Under the pieces are notes generated by a model. It did no database searches. It saw only the letters and a list, made by a program, of their open reading frames with translations, and was not told where the DNA came from. The position numbers were made by a program, and so were the translations under genes. This document shows positions 5,394 through 13,833 of a stretch of DNA of 29,948 nt, in pieces. This DNA comes from a virus, in IMG/VR virus record IMGVR_UViG_3300021076_000058, positions 1 through 29,948 of that record, one strand, 5' to 3'. Every line of letters starts with the position of its first letter. The stretch's first letter is position 1.

Positions 5394-6569
5394 ATGGACA
5401 ATTTAGAAAGCTTTATACAGAAGTTCGGTGGACTTACTGAAGAATATGTTTTTTATAATGGTGAAGTCACCTTACGCTACGACCCAAAGGATCACGTATA
5501 TCTATTAGTAACTCCTGATGGTACTTTAGAAAAGGTACTAGGAGTTACAAGTGTTTCACACATCATTGACAAATCGATGATTCTGATTCCTTGGGCCTGT
5601 AAAATGATGCAACAGAAGCTTGTACCAGCTATCGTTGCAGCGGCTACACCAGTAGAAGGTACTACAGCAATTCAAATAGACTACCCGGTACTTGAGACTA
5701 TCATAGCTGACAGTAAACGGGCACACAAAGAGAAGCTAAACGAAGCCGGAGACATTGGAAGCATTGCCCATGCGTGGATCGAACAGTATATTAACTGCAA
5801 ATTAAACGATGATCTTTTAAAATACAATGAACTGTTACAAGCATTTCCACAAGATGAACGCGCTAAGAATGCTTGTCTAGCTGCTCTAGATTGGATGCAC
5901 TATCACAATGTTCGATGGATTCATACCGAGCGCAAGATATACAGCCGTAAACATAAGTATGCAGGAACAATGGATGGTCTGTGTTTAGTAGACTCTTGTA
6001 AAGACCCACTTTGTTGCCCGCATCCATTTAAGGATCGACTGTCTATCGCAGACTGGAAAACCAGTAATTACTTGTATCCAGAATATCTATTACAAACAGC
6101 CGCATATGAGGCAGCTTATGTAGAGGAGACACACCAAAAAGTAGAGGATAGATGGATCATTAGATTAGGTAAAGAAGATGCTAAATTTGAACCGTGGCAC
6201 CTAGAAGCCGAAACCTTTAAAGATGATTTTGATGCATTTCTTGCGGCCTTGAATTTACGCCTCAAGTTTGACATAATAGAAGAAAGAATTAGTAATATTA
6301 AGGATTTAAGCAAACAGAAAAAGAAACAAGATAAAGTAAAATCATTACTTCAAAAGTGCAAGAAAGCCGATACTTATAAAGGTATTCGCAAACCTAATTG
6401 TAATAAAGGCAATCCATGTGAGTACTGCTTGGCTAAGTACAAAGAGGTTCAAGATGCCAAGGCCGGAATAAAAGTTAAGGTTCAAGCGACCAAGAATGCA
6501 GGTAAGCGCAAAAGACTAACACCTAAACAAATCTTAGAAAGTTTGTCAAAAATAGCAAAAACATCTTGA
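5394..6569 (+). CDS. PD-(D/E)XK nuclease (RecB/Cas4-like exonuclease)
   Basis: 391 aa from the ATG at 5394 (AGGA upstream; a TTG three bases earlier is possible). Motifs: GSIAHAWIEQY (motif I His), GTMDGLCLVD with Asp194, ADWKTSN with Asp220 and Lys222, and an LLQTAAYEAA helix. Two Cys clusters (CKDPLCCPH about 203-211, and C-x-x-C near CEYCLAKYK) suggest a bound metal or Fe-S cluster as in Cas4/AddB relatives. Likely exonuclease for end resection, working with RecA and the helicases. Its TGA stop lies inside the -35 box at 6566. Confidence 0.8.
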   Translation: MDNLESFIQKFGGLTEEYVFYNGEVTLRYDPKDHVYLLVTPDGTLEKVLGVTSVSHIIDKSMILIPWACKMMQQKLVPAIVAAATPVEGTTAIQIDYPVLETIIADSKRAHKEKLNEAGDIGSIAHAWIEQYINCKLNDDLLKYNELLQAFPQDERAKNACLAALDWMHYHNVRWIHTERKIYSRKHKYAGTMDGLCLVDSCKDPLCCPHPFKDRLSIADWKTSNYLYPEYLLQTAAYEAAYVEETHQKVEDRWIIRLGKEDAKFEPWHLEAETFKDDFDAFLAALNLRLKFDIIEERISNIKDLSKQKKKQDKVKSLLQKCKKADTYKGIRKPNCNKGNPCEYCLAKYKEVQDAKAGIKVKVQATKNAGKRKRLTPKQILESLSKIAKTS

Positions 6570-6594
6570 CAACCTGATACTTTTGTGGTACAAT
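6566..6594 (+). promoter_or_regulatory. sigma70-type promoter, TTGACA-17-TACAAT
   Basis: TTGACA at 6566-6571 containing the upstream TGA, 17-nt spacer ending TTTTGTGG (TGG extended -10), TACAAT at 6589-6594. The expected start near 6601 leaves about 15 nt before the ATG at 6616, with no clear Shine-Dalgarno. Confidence 0.8.
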
Positions 6595-6615
6595 GTACTT
6601 GAAAGTTGAATATAA

Positions 6616-6849
6616 ATGGCAGATAAACGATTTATATATAAGCGAATAACTTCACGCAGTAAAAGCCTATCTTCTATTCAAGAAGATTTTGAAAACGAAT
6701 TAAACAATATTCCATTGGGTTATGATTTTCATAGTTGGCAAGTTAATCCCGGCACAAACGATACTTCTGCATCATATCATGTAGTATTTGAAAAAAAAGA
6801 AGAAGTACATTCATTACCGTTCGGTCGTAAATTTAAAAAAGGAGAATAA
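6616..6849 (+). CDS. Hypothetical protein with LPxGRxFK C-terminal tail
   Basis: 77 aa. The body (FENELNNIPLGYDFHSWQ) resembles nothing I know. It ends VHSLPFGRKFKKGE, the third copy of the shared tail. The stop TAA overlaps the next ATG by one base (TAATG), so translation is coupled. First gene of the run from the 6566 promoter. Confidence 0.75.
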   Translation: MADKRFIYKRITSRSKSLSSIQEDFENELNNIPLGYDFHSWQVNPGTNDTSASYHVVFEKKEEVHSLPFGRKFKKGE

Positions 6850-7688
6850 TGGGAAGTGAGTTAACTGTATTAAATCCTAATGTAGCCGTTCAGCAAGGCG
6901 GATTAGGTGTAAATTTTGAAAGCAAGCTATTTAAGTTGAAACCGGCTACACTGACAATCGTGCAGCCTCAGAGTACGATTGCAGACGCAATCAAGGGTAA
7001 TCTTCGCATCTCAGAAACTGGTGATGAATTCAAGGAAATGCATGTAGCCTTATTGGTCATGCCTCAAGAACAACGCCAGTGGCACATTGGGGAACCGGGG
7101 GAGTTAAACCGTATTCCTGAGAATCTTATGTGCTTTAGCACAGATATGATTAAGCCCCATGTGAAAGCCAAGAAACCACAAGCCGTATATTGTGCCAATT
7201 GCAGCAGAGCAGATTGGGGTCCATATCGTGAGTATAAAGACAAGAACGGAAAGGCTAATAAGCAGCTTATTCCTACGTGCGATGCCTTCTATGTAGCCCA
7301 TTTGATCGACACTGTTTATCAACTGCCATTGAAGATGTATATTCGTTCAAAAGCAAAGCAACACTTTGAACAAGGGATGCAGAATGTAGCCCGTGTGATT
7401 GCAATGGCAAAGGCACAAAAGAAGAACCCAAACATTTTCGATGTGAAGTTCAAATTGACTACAAAGCTATTACAAGATGGCAAGTATTCATATTATGTTC
7501 CGACTATTTCAGAACCTAAGTTAATCAATGACGAAGAACGTGAAGTATTCGGAGCCATGTATTTGGCATTTAATGCTAAATCAACTCAGCAACAGTTAGC
7601 AGCAGATGAAGAAAGCACTATCGTAGACGCACAATCCACGGTTGATTCAGCCGTAACTGATGGTGTAAATGAGGAAATCAATATCTAA
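6849..7688 (+). CDS. Hypothetical protein, possible phage ssDNA-binding/recombination accessory
   Basis: 279 aa. A CANCSRADWGPY zinc-like pair (about residues 115-118) with a later Cys, then FYVAHLIDTVYQLPLKMYIRS and FDVKFKLTTKLL...KYSYYVP. The last ~40 residues are acidic (EESTIVDAQS...NEEINI), like the acidic tail of phage single-strand DNA-binding proteins. The fold and the tail are my only hints, so the role is a guess. Stop TAA overlaps the next ATG. Confidence 0.7.
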   Translation: MGSELTVLNPNVAVQQGGLGVNFESKLFKLKPATLTIVQPQSTIADAIKGNLRISETGDEFKEMHVALLVMPQEQRQWHIGEPGELNRIPENLMCFSTDMIKPHVKAKKPQAVYCANCSRADWGPYREYKDKNGKANKQLIPTCDAFYVAHLIDTVYQLPLKMYIRSKAKQHFEQGMQNVARVIAMAKAQKKNPNIFDVKFKLTTKLLQDGKYSYYVPTISEPKLINDEEREVFGAMYLAFNAKSTQQQLAADEESTIVDAQSTVDSAVTDGVNEEINI

Positions 7689-8107
7689 TGCGAACATTTA
7701 TATTAACAATTTTACTTACTTTCGGACTAGCTTTCTCTGCTAAAGCGGTAGAGAAGGCGAAGCCGCCTTCCACAAATCCGCAGCAGGTTTACGACGCGGC
7801 GTTTGCTACTCAAACAGATGTAGTCAATCAAGCTATTAACGCCTACATTGACCTACCTTGCTCTACTGACGCAACAACTGTTAAAGTAGCCTATGAAAAA
7901 GTAGGTGATGAATTAACCAAGTTAATTTCTTTGTCACAGCACGCACCTGACAACGAAGATGTAATAGATCAGGCAAAACAATTGGAAATTGTTTATGGCA
8001 TTCTTTATCTATTTCCAGAATGGGATAAAAAAAGCAAAGTTATGTGCGGTATCACAGAACCAGATACCGAGAAGCCGAACCCTAATACTACATCTAGTTT
8101 AAAATAG
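7688..8107 (+). CDS. Exported hypothetical protein (Sec signal peptide)
   Basis: 139 aa, coupled by TAATG. N-terminus MRTFILTILLTFGLAFSAKA is a classic Sec signal, cleavage likely after AKA at residue 20. The mature part is helical with two Cys (LPCSTD, VMCGIT) that could pair in the periplasm, and a Pro/Asn/Ser tail. Sits with another exported protein, forming an envelope pair within a DNA-metabolism region. Confidence 0.8.
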   Translation: MRTFILTILLTFGLAFSAKAVEKAKPPSTNPQQVYDAAFATQTDVVNQAINAYIDLPCSTDATTVKVAYEKVGDELTKLISLSQHAPDNEDVIDQAKQLEIVYGILYLFPEWDKKSKVMCGITEPDTEKPNPNTTSSLK

Positions 8108-8115
8108 AGGAGAAT

Positions 8116-8406
8116 ATGAGAAACACAATATTAGTAGTAACTTTAGCACTTGCAGGTACTATGATGTTTGCACAAACCCCTGTACCACAATTAACCAAGA
8201 CAGAGCAATTAGCAGTTCGCGCCCTAGATAACGAGTTAAACTCTGTACAGGGAGATATTAATGCAATTCAAGAAGAAGTGGCTTTAGCACATCCGGGGTA
8301 TCATGTTAATTTAATGACCGGACAGTTAGAAGCTAATCCACCTGCACCTAAACCAGAAGCACAACCAGCACCAAAAATAAATCCAGCGAACACGGAGAAG
8401 AAATAA
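8116..8406 (+). CDS. Exported hypothetical protein, helical with Pro-rich tail
   Basis: 96 aa; GAGGAG precedes the ATG. Hydrophobic N-terminus (LVVTLALAGTMMFAQ) reads as a signal peptide ending near residue 20. Residues about 28-60 are an amphipathic helix (ALDNELNSVQGDINAIQEE), then a low-complexity Pro/Ala/Lys tail (PAPKPEAQPAPK). Likely periplasmic. The stop overlaps the next gene start (TAATG). Confidence 0.75.
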   Translation: MRNTILVVTLALAGTMMFAQTPVPQLTKTEQLAVRALDNELNSVQGDINAIQEEVALAHPGYHVNLMTGQLEANPPAPKPEAQPAPKINPANTEKK

Positions 8407-9437
8407 TGAGATTCGTTGACTACATCGATCCACAAAAGTTAGCACGAAATGTTAGCCGTGGTTACGTTCGTATCCAGCATCATAACACACTGCCGTTGAG
8501 TATTTATACTTACAGCAGGAAAGCAGTATTTGATAATGAATGGAATGAAGTAACGACTAAGACTCGTGGATTAGTAGTTCATGGACCGACTAATGAAATT
8601 ATTGGCCGTCCGTTTGAGAAGTTCTTTGGTTATAATACACCGGGCATACCTGAGACATATCCGCGTAGTGTAGAGAACGTAGAAAAGCTTACAGGACCGC
8701 CGTTACTGTTAGAGAAGGTGAATGGGCATCTTGGTACTTTATGGCGTTATGATAACCATTGGGGAATCGCTACTAAAGGATCGTTCCATTCGCCCCATGC
8801 AGAGTGGGCTAATAATTGGTTTGCCAATCACTTTGATGGTAACATTGGCATCTTCCCTACAGGTTTTACTCCTGTATTCGAGATTATCTGTCAGGATATT
8901 CAAGCGCATCCCATTAGATATGAATACGATGAGTTAGTACTTCTGGCATTGGTCAAGAACGAAACAGGTGAAGAGATTAATTATGATACCTTAAATGAGA
9001 TTGCCAAGAAGAATAAACTACGTGTAGCAAATAGATTTGGGTTCTCTTTGCAAAGGGCATTAGAGTTAGATACCACAGTTATGGAGGGATTTGTAGCTAG
9101 TTATCCAATAGCGGGTAAACCGCCACTCAAATTGAAGATTAAGTTTCCAAGTTATCTTGAGCAACGCAAGAAATTCTATGCCGCATTAAAAGATAAACAA
9201 TTTGCAGAACAACGTGCTAAGAATGGGCCGGTTTATCAGCTTATTTTTGAGAGAGTTTCCAGTATCATGATGGAAGCCTACACGCGCTGTACTACAAAAA
9301 AGGAATTTATTGAGTATTTTAGCACAGAAGAAAAGAAGCCTTATTTTGATATTTTAGTATCTTTGCTAGATTATCCAGATTCGGGCAAGTATAAAGAGTT
9401 GATCTGGAGGAAGATTGAACGTGATAACAAGAAGTAA
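8406..9437 (+). CDS. RNA ligase, T4 Rnl1 (RnlA) family
   Basis: 343 aa, close to T4 Rnl1 (374). Nucleotidyltransferase motifs in order: TRGLVVHGP followed by GRPFEKFFGY (Rnl1 N-terminal signature), motif I EKVNG with Lys104 as adenylated residue, PVFEIICQ (IIIa), EGFVAS with Glu227 (IV), LKIKF with Lys244/Lys246 (V). It joins 5'-phosphate and 3'-OH RNA ends with ATP; in T4 it reseals tRNAs cut by host anticodon nucleases. The many phage tRNAs make the same role likely. The HAD gene overlaps its 3' end. Confidence 0.88.
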   Translation: MRFVDYIDPQKLARNVSRGYVRIQHHNTLPLSIYTYSRKAVFDNEWNEVTTKTRGLVVHGPTNEIIGRPFEKFFGYNTPGIPETYPRSVENVEKLTGPPLLLEKVNGHLGTLWRYDNHWGIATKGSFHSPHAEWANNWFANHFDGNIGIFPTGFTPVFEIICQDIQAHPIRYEYDELVLLALVKNETGEEINYDTLNEIAKKNKLRVANRFGFSLQRALELDTTVMEGFVASYPIAGKPPLKLKIKFPSYLEQRKKFYAALKDKQFAEQRAKNGPVYQLIFERVSSIMMEAYTRCTTKKEFIEYFSTEEKKPYFDILVSLLDYPDSGKYKELIWRKIERDNKK

Positions 9438-9783
9438 ACCGATTGCGGCGTGGGTTGGCGTAGACCTTGACGGAACATTAGCTAGATATGATAACTACAT
9501 TAGTCACGATACCATCGGGGAACCTATTGCGTTAATGGCTGATCGTGTTCGTGACTGGATAGACCATGGGGTAAATGTTAAAATCTTTACTGCTAGAGTC
9601 GCAGAACCAGACCCGCGTAGAAAATTGGAAATCATTACTGCAATTGATAATTGGTGCATGGATGTATTTGGTAAAACATTACCGATTACTTGTATTAAAG
9701 ATTATGGATGTATACAAATTTGGGACGATAGAGCTATTCAAATAATCCCTAACACTGGTCGTAGAGCAGATGGAAAAGACTAA
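9421..9783 (+). CDS. HAD-superfamily phosphatase
   Basis: 120 aa from a GTG (9421) with GGAGG 10 nt upstream; a TTG at 9415 is an alternative. Motif I VDLDGTLARY (Asp15 nucleophile, Asp17), motif II KIFTARV (Thr), and IWDDRAIQI as acidic motif. It is a short capless HAD. Lying right behind an RNA ligase, it could process 3' phosphate ends as the phosphatase half of T4 Pnkp does, but it might also be a nucleotidase. The context argument is inference. Confidence 0.8.
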   Translation: MITRSKPIAAWVGVDLDGTLARYDNYISHDTIGEPIALMADRVRDWIDHGVNVKIFTARVAEPDPRRKLEIITAIDNWCMDVFGKTLPITCIKDYGCIQIWDDRAIQIIPNTGRRADGKD

Positions 9784-9792
9784 TGGAGGCAA

Positions 9793-10200
9793 ATGATTAA
9801 GAAATTTTACCTTGCGGCTCGATATGATCGCAAAGAAGAGATGAAGAAATATCGAGAACTATTAAAAGAACATGGTGTGGAAATCACTTCACGTTGGTTA
9901 GAAGAACCTGATAACGCAGCCGCATTAGGTAATTGGGATGCTGCCACAATCGATTTAGACGATGTGCGTGCGGCAGATGGTATGATCTTCTTTAGTGAAA
10001 ATCCGACTGAAAGATGGCCGCGTGGAGGGCGTCACGTAGAATTCGGCTATGCACTGGCACTTAATAAGACAATCGTAGTAATTGGTCCAAAGGAGAACGT
10101 CTTTCACAATCTAAAAGATATTACGCACTACGAATCATTCGATAAAATGTTACAGCATTATTTAGAAGTACTTGATGAAGAAGCATATTTTGGAGTCTAA
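9793..10200 (+). CDS. Nucleoside 2-deoxyribosyltransferase-like protein
   Basis: 135 aa. Rossmann-like start FYLAARYDRKEEM, centre ADGMIFFSE, then GGRHVEFGYALAL, whose Glu in HVEFGYA matches the catalytic Glu region of the family. Such enzymes exchange or remove bases from deoxynucleosides and are common in phages with altered nucleotide pools. TGGAGG ribosome binding site; its TAA overlaps the next ATG. Confidence 0.75.
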   Translation: MIKKFYLAARYDRKEEMKKYRELLKEHGVEITSRWLEEPDNAAALGNWDAATIDLDDVRAADGMIFFSENPTERWPRGGRHVEFGYALALNKTIVVIGPKENVFHNLKDITHYESFDKMLQHYLEVLDEEAYFGV

Positions 10201-10913
10201 TGGGAATAGAAATTATAAATCCTGTGCCACAGCAACACGAAGCAGTTATCGTAGGCGAAAAGGTAGCAGGTGAAGCAGCAAAAGCTAGAAAGGAAGTAGA
10301 GAAGGTAATCAAGAGCGCGAACAGTTCTATGTTCGATCTTGGTGAATTACTATATAAAATTAAATCTCAAAATTTGTATTCAGGATATACAACATTTTCT
10401 GAATATCTTACTAGTTTGAAATTTAAAAGACGTAGATTGGACTATCTAGTTAAAATAGCCGAAACTATGTCAATTTTAAATATCAGTCGTGAACAGTATG
10501 AACCACTTGGTTTATCAAAATTAAGGGCGATTACATCTTTCAAAGATATTAATGAAAGTTGGATTAATCCTGATACTAAACAAGAAATACCTTTTAAATC
10601 GTTTATTATAGGATTCGTTGAGAAAGGGTTGCAAATGACTCTTTCTGAGATTCAACAACACGTTCGCACACTCAAAGGCGAAGTAGGAGATGAATCTTTC
10701 GTAATCACTCACGTAAAAATAAAGCAAGGAGCACTTGACAAAGTAGTACGTCCTGCGTTAGAATTAATGAAAATGAAGTTGGGATCAAGCGGGAAAGATG
10801 ATGAGGGCAAGTCATATGATGCATCAGATGGTAGGGCATTAGAAATGATTTGTGCAGATTTTCTAAGCGATCCGGCTAATTTAATAGAAGGAGAGGAGAA
10901 AAATGAAAACTAA
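10200..10913 (+). CDS. Hypothetical protein, possible DNA-binding (HTH-like) region
   Basis: 237 aa, coupled by TAATG. Residues about 20-40 are a charged helix (AAKARKEVEKVIKSA), followed by FDLGELLYKIK and KFKRRRLDYLVKIAETM. These look like a DUF3102/ParB-type helix-turn-helix: 'short region binds, adjacent helix contacts DNA'. The acidic C-terminus (EGEEKNEN) overlaps the 10903 gene by 11 nt. Not assigned more closely. Confidence 0.7.
   Translation: MGIEIINPVPQQHEAVIVGEKVAGEAAKARKEVEKVIKSANSSMFDLGELLYKIKSQNLYSGYTTFSEYLTSLKFKRRRLDYLVKIAETMSILNISREQYEPLGLSKLRAITSFKDINESWINPDTKQEIPFKSFIIGFVEKGLQMTLSEIQQHVRTLKGEVGDESFVITHVKIKQGALDKVVRPALELMKMKLGSSGKDDEGKSYDASDGRALEMICADFLSDPANLIEGEEKNEN
10735..10764 (+). 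promoter_or_regulatory. Possible intragenic promoter, TTGACA-18-TAGAAT
   Basis: Inside the 10200 gene: TTGACA at 10735-10740, 18-nt spacer, TAGAAT at 10759-10764. It lacks the TGG preceding the -10 in the strong set. It could drive 10903 and downstream genes, or be a chance match in coding DNA. Confidence 0.3.
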
Positions 10914-11169
10914 GACTGTTAAGGTAAACGTAACTAAAACCGGCATCCGTAAAGGTGAGCAAGGCTCAACTGAATTTTGTCCTATTGCTCGTGCATTAAA
11001 GGCAAAAGGTTTTAAGAGCATTTGCGTGCATTGTGATAATGTTGAATTTGATGTTTATGGTCAAACTTGGTATATTAGCTTGCCCAAGCTTGCTCGTAAA
11101 TTCATCGAACGCTTCGATACTAACAAAAAGTCAGTAAAACCGTTTACATTCACTTTGAAGCTGGTCTAA
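10903..11169 (+). CDS. Hypothetical protein, paralogue of the 1603-1866 product
   Basis: 88 aa; GGAGAGGAG lies 4 nt before the ATG. Shares NVTKTGIRKG, CPIARALKAKGFK and FIERFDTNK...PFTF with the 1603 gene; the central part differs (CVHCDNVEFDVYG) and adds two cysteines. A small conserved fold of unknown role, present twice in this genome. Confidence 0.8.
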   Translation: MKTKTVKVNVTKTGIRKGEQGSTEFCPIARALKAKGFKSICVHCDNVEFDVYGQTWYISLPKLARKFIERFDTNKKSVKPFTFTLKLV

Positions 11170-11235
11170 TATGAGAAATCTAATAATCAACATTCAGTGG
11201 TTTGTCGTTAACTATGGGGCGTACTTGCCTCTATT

Positions 11236-11511
11236 TTGGAGATAAATACGCCTTTGAAATCTGAAAGCTTAAGTTGTTTTATTAGAGATGGGTGGAAATG
11301 CCGTCACTGTAATGATAGAATGGGCATTCACCCACATCATGTAATTTATAAATCCCAACAGGGGCCGGACGATCTAACTAATCTTCTGACCCTTTGTTGG
11401 CAATGCCACCATGCAGCACATGAAAAGAAATTACTAATAGAAGTAGTAAAGTTATTAGAGAACGATCTAGAAGTCAAATTTATTAGAGTAAAGGGTTGGC
11501 AACCAAAATGA
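11236..11511 (+). CDS. HNH endonuclease-like protein
   Basis: About 85-91 aa. HNH motif WKCRHCNDRMGIHPHHV, then LTNLLTLCWQCHHAAHE: two CxxC pairs and His residues binding zinc with HH as general base. No ATG: starts could be TTG at 11236 or TTG at 11254, the latter with GGAG at a long spacing of 12. Short compared with homing HNH enzymes; phage HNH proteins of this size may help packaging terminases or act as free nickases. Overlaps the next gene (ATGA at 11508). Confidence 0.8.
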   Translation: MEINTPLKSESLSCFIRDGWKCRHCNDRMGIHPHHVIYKSQQGPDDLTNLLTLCWQCHHAAHEKKLLIEVVKLLENDLEVKFIRVKGWQPK

Positions 11512-11702
11512 AAAAAGTACCTTGTAGTGGTCCCGGTTGCGAGAAAAGACGAATACACTATGAGCGTCCTGATACACCTAGAGGAACTGTGTTAGTTGAA
11601 GTTCCAGATACCTACGAAGGGAATGCTTTTTGCTCCATAGAATGTTACAACTATTATAAGACTGAAAATGCCACTACGTCCATACCAAAACAAAGCGATT
11701 GA
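11508..11702 (+). CDS. Hypothetical small zinc-binding protein
   Basis: 64 aa from the ATG at 11508, overlapping the HNH stop. VPCSGPGCEKRR and AFCSIECYNYY give two Cys pairs about 35 residues apart, typical of a treble-clef zinc finger in protein- or nucleic-acid-binding phage proteins. The 3' end overlaps the helicase start by 35 nt. Function unknown. Confidence 0.7.
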   Translation: MKKVPCSGPGCEKRRIHYERPDTPRGTVLVEVPDTYEGNAFCSIECYNYYKTENATTSIPKQSD

Positions 11703-13320
11703 AGCTATTCGATCTAACTACATTGCCGGGATCAACCGGCAATTGTTGTGTATGTCAACAGGGACGGGAAAAACGGAAGTGTTCTCTCACCTTCCAGAAC
11801 TCCTAAAAGACATTCTACCCGGTAAGACTTTAATACTAATTCATCGGGACGAACTCGCCAAGCAAGCCTATAAAAAAATCCTATTACGCAATCCATCGTA
11901 TATTGTACATATAGAGGCTGGTCCTTTGTATGCCGATCCTAAGCACGCCGATGTTGTCATTGCTAGTGTTCAAACATTAGGGAGAACAAATAGCGAAAGG
12001 GCTAAGAAATTCGATTTTAGCGGCTTCGACAAGATAATAGTAGACGAAGCCCATCGCAGTATCACGGATAGCTACAACAACGTTTATGAGCTAATAAATA
12101 TCACTTCTGAGAAGCTACTTCTAGGTTGCACAGCAACCCCTACTCGTGGGGATGGACAAGGATTAGGAACTCTATATAAGAAAATTGTATACGACTATCC
12201 ATTAAGAAAAGGAATTGAAGAAGGTTATTTAGTAGATATAAAGGGAATCCGTGTTAATACTTCTACTTCGCTAGATGATGTTCATACAAAGGGCGGTGAG
12301 TACGATCAAAAAGAATTAGCCGACACTGTGAACAATCCTACTAGAAATCATTTAGTTTGTACTGCTTATAAGAAATACTGTGCCGGACGTCAAGCAATCG
12401 GTTTTTCAGCAAATGTGCAACATGCCAAGGATTTGGCTAAAACGTTCCAAGATAACGGAATAAACGCAGAAGCTATATGGGGTGCCGATCCTGATAGAGT
12501 CAAAAAGCTACAAGAATTTAGAGATGGCTATATCGAAGTATTGTTTAACGCACAATTACTTGTAGAAGGATTTGACTTATCCACAATAGAATGTGTCATA
12601 TTAGCCGGTCCTACTAAAAGTCCTGTTGTATTTGCCCAACGTTGCGGGCGTGGCACTAGATTGCATCCGGGCAAGAAAGACTGTATCGTTCTGGATGTTG
12701 TTGATAGTACAACACGTCACAGCCTTATTACTATTCCTACTTTACTTGGGATGCCAGCAGGTTTGAACCTTCAGGGTCAAAGCTTGGTTCAATCGATTAA
12801 AAAGATTGAGGAAAAGTTAAAAGAGTATCCACATTTAGATTTTACCAATCTTAAAGACATTGATAAGATTGACCAATTCATTGAAGAAGTAAATCTATTT
12901 GAGGTTAAATTTCCACAAGAAGTTGAGAAACACAGTACTTTTACATGGCATCCAGCTTACACTGGTGGTTATGTCTTGATGCTACCGGATAGAGAAGAAG
13001 TAAGAATTCAGCAGAATTTGCTTGACAAATGGGAAATTCGTGGTATAGTAAAAGGAAAGAAGTACAAAGGCGAACGTGAGAGCATGGCAGAGGCGTTCTC
13101 AGCAGCCGATAATTTGATTAGGGAAAAAATACCGGAATGTTTGACGATTGTAAAACGGGAAGCGGAATGGCATAAGTTACCGCCTACTGAGAAACAAATG
13201 AAGCGTATCAAGAAAATCTATAAGGGAAAACAAATTCCAGCAGACCTATCAAGAGGGGCAGCACATAAAATTATTGGGTTATATTTTGCTGGTAAGGAGA
13301 AAAAGACTAATGGAAAGTAG
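11668..13320 (+). CDS. SF2 DEAH-type helicase (UvsW/type III-res-like)
   Basis: 550 aa. Walker A STGTGKT (residues 30-36), DEAH 126-129, GCTATPTRGD (III), LLVEGFDLS, and QRCGRGTR from 324 (VI), so both RecA-like domains are complete. The C-terminal ~130 residues are specific to this protein and end in a basic segment (KEKKTNGK). Like T4 UvsW it may branch-migrate recombination intermediates or unwind R-loops. Contains a possible internal promoter near 13022. Start supported by continuous homology (MPLRPYQNKAI), although the Shine-Dalgarno is weak. Confidence 0.9.
   Translation: MPLRPYQNKAIEAIRSNYIAGINRQLLCMSTGTGKTEVFSHLPELLKDILPGKTLILIHRDELAKQAYKKILLRNPSYIVHIEAGPLYADPKHADVVIASVQTLGRTNSERAKKFDFSGFDKIIVDEAHRSITDSYNNVYELINITSEKLLLGCTATPTRGDGQGLGTLYKKIVYDYPLRKGIEEGYLVDIKGIRVNTSTSLDDVHTKGGEYDQKELADTVNNPTRNHLVCTAYKKYCAGRQAIGFSANVQHAKDLAKTFQDNGINAEAIWGADPDRVKKLQEFRDGYIEVLFNAQLLVEGFDLSTIECVILAGPTKSPVVFAQRCGRGTRLHPGKKDCIVLDVVDSTTRHSLITIPTLLGMPAGLNLQGQSLVQSIKKIEEKLKEYPHLDFTNLKDIDKIDQFIEEVNLFEVKFPQEVEKHSTFTWHPAYTGGYVLMLPDREEVRIQQNLLDKWEIRGIVKGKKYKGERESMAEAFSAADNLIREKIPECLTIVKREAEWHKLPPTEKQMKRIKKIYKGKQIPADLSRGAAHKIIGLYFAGKEKKTNGK
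13022..13049 (+). promoter_or_regulatory. Possible intragenic promoter, TTGACA-16-TATAGT
   Basis: TTGACA at 13022-13027, spacer of 16 ending TTCGTGG, TATAGT at 13044-13049. It carries the same GTGG-TAT signature as the strong promoters, though it lies in helicase codons. It would serve genes from 13310 on. Confidence 0.45.
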
Positions 13321-13618
13321 CGAACTCACACAAGAGCAATTTGAACTGATTAAGGCTTTTTGTTCTAATAAAAGTATTATTGTATTTTGTCCACATCCTC
13401 TTGGTACAGAATCTCAAGAGGAAATAGAAAATCATGATAAAAATCTAGCTAACTTACAGGCTCTTGAAAAAGAAGGATTTGTTAAGAATGTCACAGAAGA
13501 GTGGAAAGCCGGTATGGAATTTAACCGCAAACAAGGGCAGCGAGATTTTGACGCTTATGCGCTGACAGAATTAGCATATAAGATGTTTAATCCTAATGCA
13601 GAAGGGTTGCCAAACTAA
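13310..13618 (+). CDS. Hypothetical protein, 102 aa
   Basis: Start at the ATG at 13310 (MESSELTQEQF) with AAGGAG 10 nt before, inside the 3' end of the helicase gene. N-terminal FELIKAFCSNKSIIVFCPHPL and the helical part NLQALEKEGFVKNV look like a winged-helix-type small domain. The stop overlaps the next ATG by one base (TAATG). No family recognised. Confidence 0.75.
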   Translation: MESSELTQEQFELIKAFCSNKSIIVFCPHPLGTESQEEIENHDKNLANLQALEKEGFVKNVTEEWKAGMEFNRKQGQRDFDAYALTELAYKMFNPNAEGLPN

Positions 13619-13833
13619 TGATTAGAAGTGATCCAACACTAACTAATTTTATCCAGTATTGCCAAGACCACCCTGAAGAACGTTTTTGGCAAGCACTGAG
13701 GAATTGGAGCGGCTACTATGCTATAATGGCAATTAGTAAAGTAGCCGGGATAGGCGGCGGTGGTGAAGTTCGACAAACACATGACACATTTTATATAGAA
13801 GGGAAAAGACATGACTACCACAAAAAAAGCTAA
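13618..13833 (+). CDS. Conserved-looking hypothetical protein (RFWQALRNWSG)
   Basis: 71 aa, coupled by TAATG. The core QDHPEERFWQALRNWSGYY is a pattern I have seen in many phage/bacterial small proteins of unknown role. Ends in HDYHKKS and overlaps the ligase gene start by 23 nt. No metal or membrane feature. Confidence 0.75.
   Translation: MIRSDPTLTNFIQYCQDHPEERFWQALRNWSGYYAIMAISKVAGIGGGGEVRQTHDTFYIEGKRHDYHKKS

Noticed and set aside
6266-6294. TTGACA with 17-nt spacer to AGTAAT inside the nuclease gene
   Set aside because: Poor -10 and no TGG signature; likely chance in AT-rich coding DNA.
11171-11245. 24-codon frame MRNLIINIQW... between the 10903 gene and the HNH gene
   Set aside because: No clear ribosome binding site and no motif; kept out as a gene, though it may be a leader peptide.
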